Source: Cytospora piceicola (taxonomy: Eukaryota > Ascomycota > Sordariomycetes > Diaporthales > Cytosporaceae). Taken from it: a stretch of DNA of 64,000 nucleotides. Made by a program: the position numbers and the translations under genes. The notes below the pieces were generated by a model, which had not been told where the DNA came from, made no database searches, and saw only the letters and a list, made by a program, of their open reading frames with translations. The stretch spans positions 558,001 through 622,000 of the forward strand of contig JALQBC010000009.1 of the NCBI GenBank assembly GCA_023375675.1, read 5' to 3'. Shown here piece by piece: positions 1-11,330 of this stretch (positions are counted from its first letter, which is position 1; each line of letters opens with the position of its first letter).

Positions 1-537
1 TCTCCGGTGAAAGATGGTCATGTGGAAGATCCAGTTGGTGGTCTTGATGCCATTGGAGCATTAGAGCTCAAAGATGCATCATAATGGCGGCTATCCCACC
101 CTGAATACAATATTTTGCGCACACACTTGTCACACATGGCATTCAATGATAAAGTATGAGGCAGTCTTGATACGAAAACTTCCATGAATGAATATTACCA
201 CTGCCTGATGTCCCTTGACAAAACAAGGTACAAACAATGGAAAAATGGATACGGTACAGGAGACAAATTTGGTGATGATCATCTTCCCTGCCTAACTGCT
301 TGGGTGCAAATCCTCCATGCAACGTTGGACACAGCCTTTTGCATTAAGCGACATACTTCTGATGATAAGACCAGAGTGTAAAAGAGGTCACCAAAATTCC
401 GGACCCTGCTGACATCAAACAACCTCCACAAGCCCTGGGATAAAGGCTGATGCTGAAAATTATGCCGGGAGTGCTGACATTGAAAGAGCATGGTCCAAAG
501 AAAGTGAAGCATGATGGCCAGAAGGAATCTTGTCCTT
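1..537. other. 3' flank of the RRM gene, no gene seen
   Basis: This stretch lies downstream of the stop codon of the RNA-binding protein gene on the minus strand. It probably holds its 3' untranslated region and terminator. The reading frames present are short, lack family resemblance and have no credible splice structure. Nothing else is recognised. Confidence 0.5.
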
Positions 538-2571
538 CTAGGCAGCTTCCTTCTTGACAATGGGAGACGACTGAGACTTGCAGTTGGTAGGCGAATCAAC
601 GACGGTCACACCCTCGTCGGCAGATCCATCATCCGAGGACGTGGTGACAACACTCTGCCTAGATATGAACGTTAGCGCCACCATAGAGGTACATGTGGCT
701 CGAGGAAGCATCGTACTGATGAGCCCGACCCTGCATCATGTTGGCGTTTCCGCTCTTGGCAGCAAGAGCGGGGCGGTAGGAAGAACCGGAAGTTCCACTG
801 AAGGTAAGTTAGCTTTCTGGACAGTCGATGAAACACAGGCGGTCTTCGGTGGTGTCACTGACCTGGCAAGACGAGGAGTGCGGCCCCAGGTAGTCTGAGT
901 GCTGTAGATCGAGGGGTTGATACCCACGGCCACGGTTCCGTAGGCGCCAATGTTGTACTCGTTGGTACGGTACTGACGGCGCTCGGCGGTGATGCGCTTC
1001 AGCTCCTTCTGGGCGGGGGTATCAGCATAGCGGACCTGCATGAGGAAGCACTCATCACCAATGGCCTGGCCATGGTAGCGCTGGATGACCTCCTCGCAGA
1101 CGTCACGAGACTCGAAACTGTCATGATCGATTAGCCTTGCTCATACCTGGGTAGCTGGGTAGATGTGAAAAAGTCTCATACCGAGCGAAGCCGACGCCAC
1201 GGCTGTTTCCCATGCTGTCGCGAAGGATCTTGCTGGACAGAATCTGGAAGGGGTCGAAGATGGCAACCAGTTGCTGTGGAAAGTCAGCTTGACGATCTGT
1301 GCTGTAATTGTCAAGGATTACTCACAGCCTCAGTGATGGACTTGGGCAGGTTGGAGATGTACAGGTTAGTGGAGCCGTCGTCTCCCTCGGCCTTGAGACG
1401 AGCGTTGAAGCTCTCCTATTGAACCATTGATTAGTTGGATGGCGGATGGCGGACACTGCTTCAGAACACAGCCGACACTTACACGAGCAAAGCCAACCTC
1501 ATAACCGAGAAGGTAGAATCCCTGGATGCACTTCTCAGAGTCACGGGCATCCTTGAACTTGGCAAAGCCAAATCTGCAACAGACTATCAGCAATGTCACC
1601 AGAGATAGGAGGAGGTGAGACACCTACCCCTTGCAAGCACCGGTGGCGGTATCAATGATGGCCTTGCTCTGCTCAACCTCACCGAAGCGGGAAGAATACT
1701 TCAGCAGCAGCTCATCATCAGTGGTGGGGTGCAGACCGCGAATATAGACATTCTTGTTGCCCTCGATGCGGTTCTCAAGGCACTGGTCGAGAGTCTTGCG
1801 CTGCTCAGGAGTAGTGAAGACAGCGGGGACAGCAGCAGGAATCTGGGGGTTCTGCTCGACAAGGGCTCGAAGCTCAGCCTCAGCGACTCGCTTGACCTTG
1901 GTAGTGACAGTGCCGCCAATCATGCCCGACACAGCGAGCTGCTGAGGAGAAGGAGTGGTGTAACTGGAACGATCAGTGGAAAGGACACGAGGGCCGTTGT
2001 GACGGTCCATGCCACCAAAGAAGGGAGTGCCGGGGGTGGACTCGGTCGCAGTGGTGGAATAGGATCCTCGGCGGTTGTCAAGGCCGGGCACGTCACGCAT
2101 TCCACGATCGATGCGGTCACCGTAGGAGTTGGCTCGACCAGGAGTGTAAGGGAAGATGACGGGACCATAGCCACCAGGGATTCCACTCTGGGGAATGTAG
2201 TGACCACCAGGAACGCCGCCTCCGTAGACGTGATCGGCAGCCTGCATGCCCATGTTGAGGGGAGCAGGGATGTTTCCATAGGGGGTGTTGTACATGACCG
2301 AGGCGTCGACGGGCATGTAGCCAGTATGGGGCATGATCGGAGCAGCTCCCTGAGCAAGGTTACTATTAGCCAGGCCGAGAGTGCCGAAGTGACTAACAAG
2401 ACCGCCAAGGGTGTCAGGATGGGCGGCAGGGTAGTGCATGCCACGAGCAGCAGCAGCAACATCGTGAGGAGCTCCGTTGGCAGCCATGTAAGCAGAGGGC
2501 ATGCCGTGACGCTGTCCCTGGTTGTTGTTGTTGCTGTCGGAAGCCATGGTGGCAGGTCCGTGGTAAGACAT
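538..2571 (-). CDS. Two-RRM RNA-binding protein, MSSP/RBMS type
   Basis: Predicted cytoplasmic or nuclear single-stranded RNA-binding protein; the targets are not evident from sequence. Seven exons read 2571-1628, 1573-1483, 1415-1326, 1273-1182, 1117-863, 797-717 and 658-538, giving 557 aa. All introns are 52-67 bp GT-AG; the last, 659-716, is inferred from its GCTAAC branch site and because it opens a frame ending in KKEAA. Residues 1-270 are Gly/Asn/Met/Pro-rich and probably disordered. RRM1 starts near residue 274 (RNP2 NVYIRGL, RNP1 KGFGFAKF). RRM2 starts near 362 (RNP2 NLYISNL, RNP1 SRGVGFARF). The tandem RRM spacing is that of the MSSP/RBMS family and its fungal relatives. The tail after RRM2 is low complexity. 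The leader on the 2.6-3.7 kb side is long and CT-rich when read on this strand, with a probable spliced 5' untranslated region. Family assignment is firm; the orthologue name is not. Confidence 0.9.
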
Positions 2572-5500
2572 GGTGAGTTCCTGAGAGACAAGTTGTCAGC
2601 GCTGAGATCTGTGGAAGACGCGACGTGAAGACGCGACGCGACGCGAGAAATTGTGAAGTGAATTGTCAAGATTTAATGTCTTGAGTGCGCGTTCCAAGAT
2701 CGCGTCAGGGCTGTCAGCTTGATGTGAGAAGGAGGGTTGTCATCATCTGACCCTCAAGGCCATAAACGACGTATCTGGGAGAGGATGATTGTTGGCGCAA
2801 GGTGGAAGGTGTTTTGTCGACGCGATGCTCTTAAGACAAACCACGGGTAGCCAGACGGTTGTTATACCCAAGCAGACGACACGAGACTTGCTAAAGCTTA
2901 CCTTGGTTGTATCGATGAGGATGCTGTCAAAGCTGCACAAGAAGCAGTCAGCACAGGTGATCAAGATGTGTCGTGGCTCGACCTGAAGGCAAGCTGTGGA
3001 GAAACAGCATGGATAAGATTGTGGGAAAAGGTTACTAAGAGAAGTGTGAAGGCAAGAAAGACGTGTACGGTGAAAGCGGTTAGAAGGATTGTGCTCTAGA
3101 AAGATAATGGAGTGCTTCGAAAGCTACGACTGCTTTCTGGAGGTGCCAGCTGCCGCTTTGGAAAGGTTCAAGGTTTGTGAATTGGGGAGAGGGGGAGGGG
3201 ATATCAGATGGGTTTGTTCATGTGAAGAGAAGTGAATGCGAGGGCAAAGTCGGCGGTGGGTTTCCAATAAACTGACCTTGTCGTCAAAATGTAGTCTGAA
3301 CTGGAGACTTTGGCAGATCGGGCGATTCGAGTCTGGTGACAAAGATGAACGACGGAGCTGGCAAACCAAAGATGGAATGTTAGAGAAGGAGACAATGTGA
3401 TGAAGCGAGTGGTTTGGGGGGTAATATGGAACTGATCAAGCTATGAAGCAAGCTGGTTGAGTGATCGATCTTGTGATGCTGTGGAGGAAGAGGGAAGGGA
3501 GAAGAAGACCAAGGGAGACAAACCTCTGGAGCAGATAGAATTGTGTATGATAATGGGTTGATGATGATAGCACTTGTGGATGCTGTTGGAGAGAGAGAGA
3601 GAGATCGAAGAAGTCGCGATGCGATGAGTGGAAGGAAGGACTAGAGATGTTGGTTGAGAAGAGCGACAAGAGTAGTCGTACTTCTAATATCGAAAACTAG
3701 AGGAAGGTCGAAAGGCGACGAGGAAGGAGTCTTGCCGTCGAACAGAAATAGCCCGACAATAAAACAGGCTAAAGATTGTTCTGTCTGTCCGTCTGTACTT
3801 TTCGAAGGTCAGAAAGTTGCGAGCTGAACCTATTCAGGAAGGAACGATAGCAGCGCGTCAGGTCGCGTAAGGCTCACAGGTGGCAGGCATAAAAAGTTCA
3901 GACGACGGGCCTCCTTAAATAATGGAAAGTACCTAGGTACCTTCATTGACCGACGAGACCCTAGAGACCCTTCAACGCAAAAAAACAGCCGCAGCCAGCT
4001 TCCTGAATAGCTGGGAGAAGTCTGTAACCACCTGAGCAAATTTCGTAACTCTGTGTGTGCACTTGAAGGCAGTGAGTGGTAAAGTTAGCCAGCCTGTTTT
4101 CTGTCTTTTTACTCAAGAGGAATAGGGGCAGCATTTTCACTGAAGAAAATCACCTCAAGGCTTTGCCTAGGTAGTCCTTCCACTTCCATACAAGGCCAAC
4201 TTGATATCAATCCCAAAGACTACCCTGCCCTGACCAGTACCACCTCCCAGACAGCTGCAATGCCCGAGTGTCGCAAATCACAGACGTATCCTTGAACGCG
4301 CCTTCCTAAGCCACACCGCGAAGTATGCCCAAGTGTCCAGTCACCCTGCTCTTTAGATGCCAATCGACCTGGACTGATGTTGTTGAAATTTGGATGATAT
4401 CATGAACACCAGGACTGTTTCCCATGGAGGTTGAGAAGCCGGTCTGGAAATAGAGGTTCCAAGGTACCTAGGTAGTTTCAAGCTGCCCAAGCTACAGAAA
4501 GAATACTTAACAAAAAACGTACATATATAGCTAGCAACAAAGCCACTCCAATAACAATACTATAAGGGGAAAGGGGGATAATGTGGGTTGCTGTCGGGTC
4601 TTGGTTTCCAGATGGCTTCGTGAGTCTAAACGAAGAGTCGAGAACCAGGGCACGTGCCGGAGCGGCAGACAGAGTCTTTAAGAATCACCGCAGACAGGAC
4701 ATTCCCCCAGTCATCCTCTCCATGCATGCAGACGAGGCAGGGAAGCTCAAGAGGGAAATGATAAAGGGGCCAAGGGCCAAGGGCCCAGGGGGGCCAGCGA
4801 ACGGGCCTTCTCCAAGCAAGGCGCGTTGCTGCAGGACAAAAAAGAAACCATAGACACGCATCAACGTCAACGTGCTTCTCGCGACGGCAAGCTGGACCCA
4901 ATAGGATGTGTGGCGTACAGTGTGGCTTCCTGAAAGTCGAGAGATGGCATGTCGGTCAGAAAGGTCAATTCAAGGGAACCCTGGGGGGTGAAGCCCTCAG
5001 GCTCGAGGAAATGCACATCTGCCTTGAGAGGTTTGGCCTTCCAAGGTTGTCGAGGTGCCATTGGGTCGTTATATGTCTCACTCACCTCTCCGAGTGGCTT
5101 AAATGTCTCGCCGCACACCCACACCAAGGGTCAGGCTGGCACATGGAAAAAGCAGGAGGTCGAACGGCTAGGTAGCGCCGTATCGACCTCATTGAGCCTC
5201 CTGCATACCACAACACAGCACAGTATAAAGGTAGTCCCAATGACGGGCAATGAACATCGCTCATCTGTTCTGACCATTCGCCTTTCCATCAGCGAGCATG
5301 CCAGATGCTTTCCTACACCGTCCATAGATGCCCAGCGAAGCAAGACATGCCACACCCGCCATAAGCTGCACTTGCAGGGCTCATAGGACTTGGCCCGTTC
5401 TTAGAGCATTGAGGAAAAAGCAAACCATTCCGTAATTTCCAGATGCCTGACGGCTGAATGATGGGATGCCTGCAACCACATGTTGAATCAGTCAGATATA

Positions 5501-6121
5501 ATGCTGCAAGTTGACTTGAACACACATGTGGACTTGAAGTCGTCAACTAGGAGCGTCGACAACCGAGGCCGTCCTCCTCGGGTGCGGATTTGTATGTACC
5601 TTCCAAGGTTGATACCTGCCCAGGTGTTTTTAGTACGAGCCGTGCCGCTGGTCCATATCAAGATGTCGGCTCTTGTGCTCCACTTCTCGGCACCGGGTTC
5701 GGCTGGTACTTAATTACGTACCTAGGTAGCCACCTGCACACGGTAGGTATCTCTACCGAGCCCACGAACTCCAAAGCCGATTGTCCCTGGTGCCTTGAGC
5801 CGTTGGAAATCTGAAGATCCTCTTCTGGAGTCATCGAACGATTGGGCTGAGTGGATTGCTGGACCGAAACAGGTCCAGGTCTGGAGCACACGTGGGGTCC
5901 ACAAGATGGCGTCTCATACGGCCGCAGCAATGAACTATAGACAAATGGTATTCCAGTATTATGAACCATCCCCAGATCGAAACCTCTAATTTCATGAAGC
6001 TCGTCAGTATGAATGCCCGTGACTCTATAAATTCCGCATCAGACTATGCACCCAGGACCTCTACTAAAGCGCAATCTTCGCCAGACAGCAAATCCAAGCG
6101 ACGCTATCCAGTGTTTTGTTT
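2572..6121. other. Intergenic: RRM-gene leader and P450-reductase 3' side
   Basis: On the minus strand 2.6-3.7 kb is pyrimidine-rich and carries splice-like donors (AAGGTAAGC near 2900, AAGGTCAGT near 3280). It is probably the promoter and intron-containing 5' leader of the RNA-binding protein gene. A GA-rich microsatellite lies at about 3590-3606. TACCTAGGTA palindromes occur near 3930, 4465 and 5720. Open frames at 4.6-5.9 kb overlap each other in all frames, have no recognisable domain and are not credited as genes. Confidence 0.45.
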
Positions 6122-8312
6122 TCATGACCACACATCCTCCTGCAGATAGTGTTAGTAATGTCTGATGGGAAACATCGGCTCCTCGATGACTTGCCTGGTA
6201 TTGGTTTGCAGCCCTCATGTTCTTCACAATCTCCTCCGCCTTGACCTCGGAAACACCCCTGTGCTCCGCGATGATTTGAGCCAAAACAGTATTCACCTCC
6301 CGGGCCATGTTTGCAGCATCGCCGCAAACATAGAAGTAGGCCTTCTTCTCCAAGAGTTCGTTGATCTCCTTGCCCTGTTGCTTAAGAAGGTGCTGTACGT
6401 AGACCTTTTCGGTACCCTCTCTTGAGAAAGCATTGTGCATCTCAAACTTGTCGCCCATGGCTTTCTTGTATTGCTTTGAGTGTGTCAGAACAGATACCCA
6501 GTCATTGAAGGGGTAAAAATGGTGACTTACCTCCCACTCGGACTCATACATGAAGTCCTCGCTACGCTTCCGGCAGCCGAAGAACAGAACAGTCTTGCCA
6601 ATGTTCTCACCATTCTCGGCCTCCTGTGCTCTCTCCTGGACAAAGCCACGGAACGGTGCAACGCCAGTACCAGGTCCAATCATGATGATTGGTTTCGAAG
6701 GATCGGAGGGCAGCTTGAAGTTGGAGTGGCGCACATGGACTGGCACGTGGATACCATCGTACTTGTTCCTAGGACCAGTGATCTCGTAAGTCAGACCGAA
6801 GGGTTCCGGGTTGGGATCACCGTTCTGCTTCTGTTTCAGTGCAAGAAGGTAGTTGGTGGTGACACCGCGGAACATGTCACTCCGGCCAGGTAGCGTTTGA
6901 GCCTCGACAACAGCTGTGATGGAAATCTTCTTGGGCTGGACGAGAGAAGAAGATGAGATCGAGTAGTAGCGGGGCTGCAGCTTGGTGAGACCTTCGATAA
7001 AGGCCGAGAAAGGGATGTTGGTCCATTGCTGGCCCTTTCCAACGACCTCCAACACCCTGGCGATGCTGAGATGCTGCGCGCTGACCCTCTCGTGGAAGTA
7101 GTCCTTGTCACCTCCAAGTTTCGTCATCTCAGCCTTAGACTCCTCATCCGGGGCGAACGCCGCCAGTGTAGCCAAGAACTGACGCGAGACGGGGGCACAG
7201 ATTTCCATGTGGTAACGAACAATCGCATCGAAAGTAGTCGGCGTGGGAAAGGGCACCTTGGCCGTGGGCTCGAGTGCCTTGACGCTGATGACATTATTGT
7301 GCTTGCCGGAGAGTCCAAGGATGTTCATGAAACGGTCGACCTCTTCGCCGGGGTTAGTTGGCCAAACAGCAATGTGATCGCCAGTTTGGTAGCTCAGGTT
7401 GGAACCGCTGATGTCCACTTCCATATGGAGACAGTTTCGGCCCTTAGCGGAGAAGAGCTCGTGGGATTCGGCGATGGGAGCGATGTACGGGTTGTGTGCG
7501 TTGAATGGACCCTTGGAGCTGCCTTCAAGATGCATCTTGTTCGGTTCACCCAGATAGACCTCGTGCGAATCCTTTGTAAGACCCTCCCGATCGACAATGC
7601 TGAAGATGGGCTCATAGACAGCCTCGCGCTCTTCCAGGCCCATCTTCACAGCCAGAGCAGTCCACATAGGCTCCTTCCATGCGAGGAAATCTTCTTCCAT
7701 AGTACCGGCTCCGTCATCGCCTTCGCCGGCTTCTCCGATCTTGTGTGCGCCAAGTTTCTCTAGAGCCGCGTTGACATTGCGAACCATGGAGTTGTAGTGC
7801 TCGTAAGTGTTGTTACCCAAGCCAAACGCGACGTAGTTCAAGTTGCCCAAAGGCGGGTCGTTGCCCTCAGAGAACGACACATCTTCGGATGTGATGAACT
7901 CGTAGAAGTCCACAGCGTTGTCCGTAGGCTCACCCTCACCGTAGGTAGCGAGAACAAACATGATAATCTTGTCGCTGGGAATACAGTCGATGTTCTCGTA
8001 GTCGTAGTCCTCGAGGTCGGCTACCATGGTCTCGAGACCGAACCGACTCTTGCCTTCCTTGGCGAGTCTCGAAGCATAGTCCTCGGCCGTTCCAGTCTGA
8101 GATCCATAGAGAATTATGCAGTTCTTTCCACTCTCCTCCATCTTCTCCAAGATATTGCGGGTCTTGCCGGCCTTTGCAGCATTTCCGTTGGCAAACGAAT
8201 TGGCATATGGGTCTTTTACAATTCCCCAATATTTCCCCTTGGTGAAATACGCAACGGTTCCGAGGAGGATCGCCGCAAGGACGACGATGTCCAGCGTGTC
8301 GAGTTCAGCCAT
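6122..8312 (-). CDS. cprA: NADPH-cytochrome P450 reductase
   Basis: Diflavin reductase of the endoplasmic reticulum. It passes electrons from NADPH through FAD and FMN to microsomal cytochromes P450, for example in ergosterol synthesis and xenobiotic oxidation. Three exons (8312-6531, 6473-6195, 6139-6122) give 692 aa, the usual length. Residues 8-24 form the N-terminal membrane anchor. The FMN domain shows GSQTGTAEDYA (about 70-80) and ATYGEGEPTDNA. The FAD domain shows RYYSISSSS. The NADPH domain shows GPGTGVAPFRGF and CGDAANMAREV. The C-terminus ends DVWS, with the conserved penultimate Trp that stacks on FAD. That ending is reached only by splicing a GC-AG intron (6140-6194, CAG/GCAAGT donor, TACTAAC branch). 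The 57-bp intron 6474-6530 is in frame and free of stops, so an unspliced translation looks continuous but would insert 19 residues beside the NADPH domain. Confidence 0.97.
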
Positions 8313-9541
8313 CTTGGTGAACAGCGCCGAGGTACACGTGCTGACTGCGTGTGACTGTTATTCCTGAACTGCGACAGAGCGGTCATCAGTAAGCGCCAGG
8401 TTACTACCAGTGCAATTGCTCCTGGAACACGAACCTTGGGATATATGAAGAGATGTGTGGGGCGAACATCCAAGGGGACCAGTGCGGAGGAGGTCCGATG
8501 TGGTTGCGCAAGCTTGTGTGTGGAAGGGAAACGTCGAGAGTCGATATTCCCAGAATTGGCAGTAATAGCTATGTACACGGCCGACGACCCTTCGAGGTGG
8601 GTAAGATTGGGTGATTTGCCCTCGTGGATGACACGGTCAGCCACCAGCGCTGGAACAACAAGCTTGCTTTGAGGTGCTAGGGATGGGGTGTAAGAGTGTA
8701 AGTGAAAGAGACAGCTGGTTGGATCCCAGAAGGTGAGGTGGCGCCGAGTGGGAGGAATCGGACGATAAGTGATAACGGGGTTTTCTGTGGCTCCGGTTCC
8801 AAGGCTGTCATCCGAGACCGGGGGAGGAGTACCTCCTCGGGACCAATAGACGGTACTGGTAGTAGTACTAACTCAACCACCCTACTGTGGTATATACATA
8901 AGCAGGTATAATACTACGCGACTAGCAGAGGGGAAACTCCAGGGACTCCGCAATGCACACGAGGTGCGTTACGCTGAAATCGGATCTTTCAAGGCGGCTC
9001 GGGGCTGCTAAAATATTGGGTCAAACCGTGACTTTCAAAGGGGTCCAAGCCGTTAAGGACCACACTAGCACAGATGAGATGCCGACTACCAACCGGCCCC
9101 CATGGGCCGACCTCTTTTATTCGCGGAGTTCTCCAACGTCGAGCCCAACCTGCTGGATTTCGTCCCGTCTTCCGCGAAACTACCTACCTAGTAGGTATAC
9201 AGTAACAGTTGCCCCTTCGTACCTCGCCAGAAACGGCTGCATTTGAAAGTCCGAGACCTCCGTACGAGGATTGCATGCCTGCCCAGGTGTTCGTTAAAGC
9301 CAAGTCCATTACGGCCTTTATGGCTGCCCGGAAGGCCGTCAATTCTTTAATGCGAAGAGGAAGGCTTGCTTGCTGGACGACCACGAACCATCTGCGATGG
9401 CAGATTATAGGGCGACTAAGGACGTATCCGGACATACCTAGACACATACAGGGCTTAAGTTACATTTGTACTTCATCGGGTTTTTCTTGACAACAATGAA
9501 CGGCAGGCCTGGAATCTTCCAGGTAGTTTCTAGCCTATCTT

Positions 9542-9564
9542 TACCTAGGTAGGTACCTAGGTAG
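9542..9564. repeat. TACCTAGGTA palindrome array (representative copy)
   Basis: Two overlapping copies of the palindrome TACCTAGGTA separated by a few bases. The same core recurs in intergenic DNA near 3930, 4465, 5720, 10800, 37390, 39370, 43885, 52260, 55225, 59725 and 63010. I did not find it inside the exons of any called gene, though I did not search exhaustively. Confidence 0.8.
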
Positions 9565-11184
9565 TTCGCTAAGAGACCCGATGAGCAAGCGCCGGTCTGT
9601 AGTGCGACACCAACGTTGACGGACGGGCTTGACACGACTGGCCATGCAGACGCCATGTTCTTCCTTCGGTGGTAACCTGAACATGTACGGACGTACACAT
9701 ATTCCTTTGGAGTATCTTAGTCTGGTGATAGTGACGGACCTCTCAGCCCTACACGATAGACTGGCACCTTTAGTTATTACTCTCTGACCAGTCGATGACG
9801 GTGAATATCTTGCCGCTGACGTTAGCCCGACCCTCGTGATATGCCCGGCACCATGATGCTGTTGAAGCTACGTGAGTAGGTCGCTTCCAATCGACATATC
9901 ATGAGTACTTCTGTTGTGACACAGTACTGTGACTTGCAGAAAATTTCTTGTCAAACTTGCAGCACTTGATCAGTGTACACAAATGTGGCATTTCCGAGTC
10001 AGTCTATCAGTATTTGTGTTCTCGTCTGCGCAGATTCCAGAGTGGCGATGACTCCAGGCCCATTCGGGATTACCAAGGTACCTAGTTAGCTATACATGGC
10101 ATGTTGCAGCCAGATATCTACGTAGTACAGTACGAAATATCCTTCCCTACCGTTGACAAGCTGTGTGCCATTATGATTTACATCCATAAGGGAATATACC
10201 GTACGGCGTACATAGACTAAATAATACGACGGAGACGGAACAGTGAAAAACCCGGCCGGATGACAGCCCGATGCGTCCGGCCTCTCCGACCCTGCAATGC
10301 ACCGGGACAGCACTGAGGCGGGACTAATGTGGGACCGCACCAGTTGACCACCCTGCCACCCCGGGTACTGCCAGGCCCGTCATCGGCGCTATGCAGTACC
10401 TAGTGTATAGTATACAGTATTTGGCAAGCCTGCCCTGCCTGCCCAAGTGGGTTGATCTTATGACGGATAGATCCAGATGTTGTGGTAACTACACTATACT
10501 AGGTAAGATCCGCTCTGCGTCATTAACCACGAGGTCGACGGGCCACCAGGCCGGAAAGATTCTTGCAAAGATTACACACATTGCACAGATCACGCCGTGT
10601 CTACCCTGGTACATACATATTATGCATCTTGGAGGTTATGCAAAGGTGGCTCCGGTACAAGATGCAAGGCTCCCGGAGTCTGTACACAGTGAATGCATCA
10701 ACGATTGGTACCAAGTTGATCGGTTATCCTACCTATCTCTGAATTGCAACATAACATCGGTACTTCAGTACGTACCCGAGTGCTGGAGTCAGCACCTACC
10801 TAGGTACCTAAGTCAGTGTATGGATGGGTATGTAGGCTGGCAATATCCGTGGACGCCTCTTCGTATTATAATTCCGTCTTTGATTGGCTGTGTACCTTGT
10901 TATTCCGCCCTCAAGAAGTTTTGGGGGTTTGCACATCTGCCGTTCTAACTTTGGCTGAGCCGTCAAGCCGTCCACCTAGGTAAGTTTAGTGTAATTCGGG
11001 GAGGCTCTGCCCGCTGCCCAGGTGTGTCTGCCGTTCGCGGGTCGTACTGAGAACTGGCTGGCAGCTGAATGGTTGCGACCTGCACTCGTCAAATTTCCCA
11101 AGTCAAGCGCCAACTCGACCACCACACATCTAATACTCCCTGAAAAGGCAGTCAAGACATTGGCATAGACTTTGACATTGACAA

Positions 11185-11228
11185 CAAACAAACAAACAAA
11201 CAAACAAACAATCAATCAATCAATCAAA
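11185..11228. repeat. CAAA/CAAT tetranucleotide microsatellite
   Basis: About six CAAA units run directly into about five CAAT units. It lies about 100 bp upstream of the proposed tao3 start codon, so it probably falls in the promoter or 5' leader, where length variation could affect expression. Confidence 0.9.
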
Positions 11229-11330
11229 CTGGGGTGTGTTCAATCTATGCGGCATAGCAACCTGTCATCCCCCCTACTTAGGTACCTCTAGATGCCCAAC
11301 CTCAATGGGCCCTGAGAGTGGCCAGCCAAC

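Larger units (their letters stand above)
8313..11330. other. Long divergent intergenic region between cprA and tao3
   Basis: Shared upstream region of two divergent genes, about 3 kb, with no supported gene. It is rich in TACCTAGGTA-type palindromes (9181-9200, 9542-9564, 10795-10811, 10974-10983) and in GTAC/TATAC steps around 10390-10430. A CAAA/CAAT microsatellite sits at 11185-11228, about 100 bp before the tao3 start. Frames such as 10391-10948 are compositionally odd, contain the palindrome itself and resemble no family. Confidence 0.5.

Noticed and set aside
1615..2628. 337-residue plus-strand open frame
   Set aside because: It is the antisense shadow of exon 1 of the RRM gene; Ser/Val/Gly-rich composition is the complement of real codons and no domain is present.
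10391..10948. 185-residue plus-strand frame
   Set aside because: Its composition is irregular, it contains the intergenic TACCTAGGTA palindrome, and it has no recognisable domain or promoter context.
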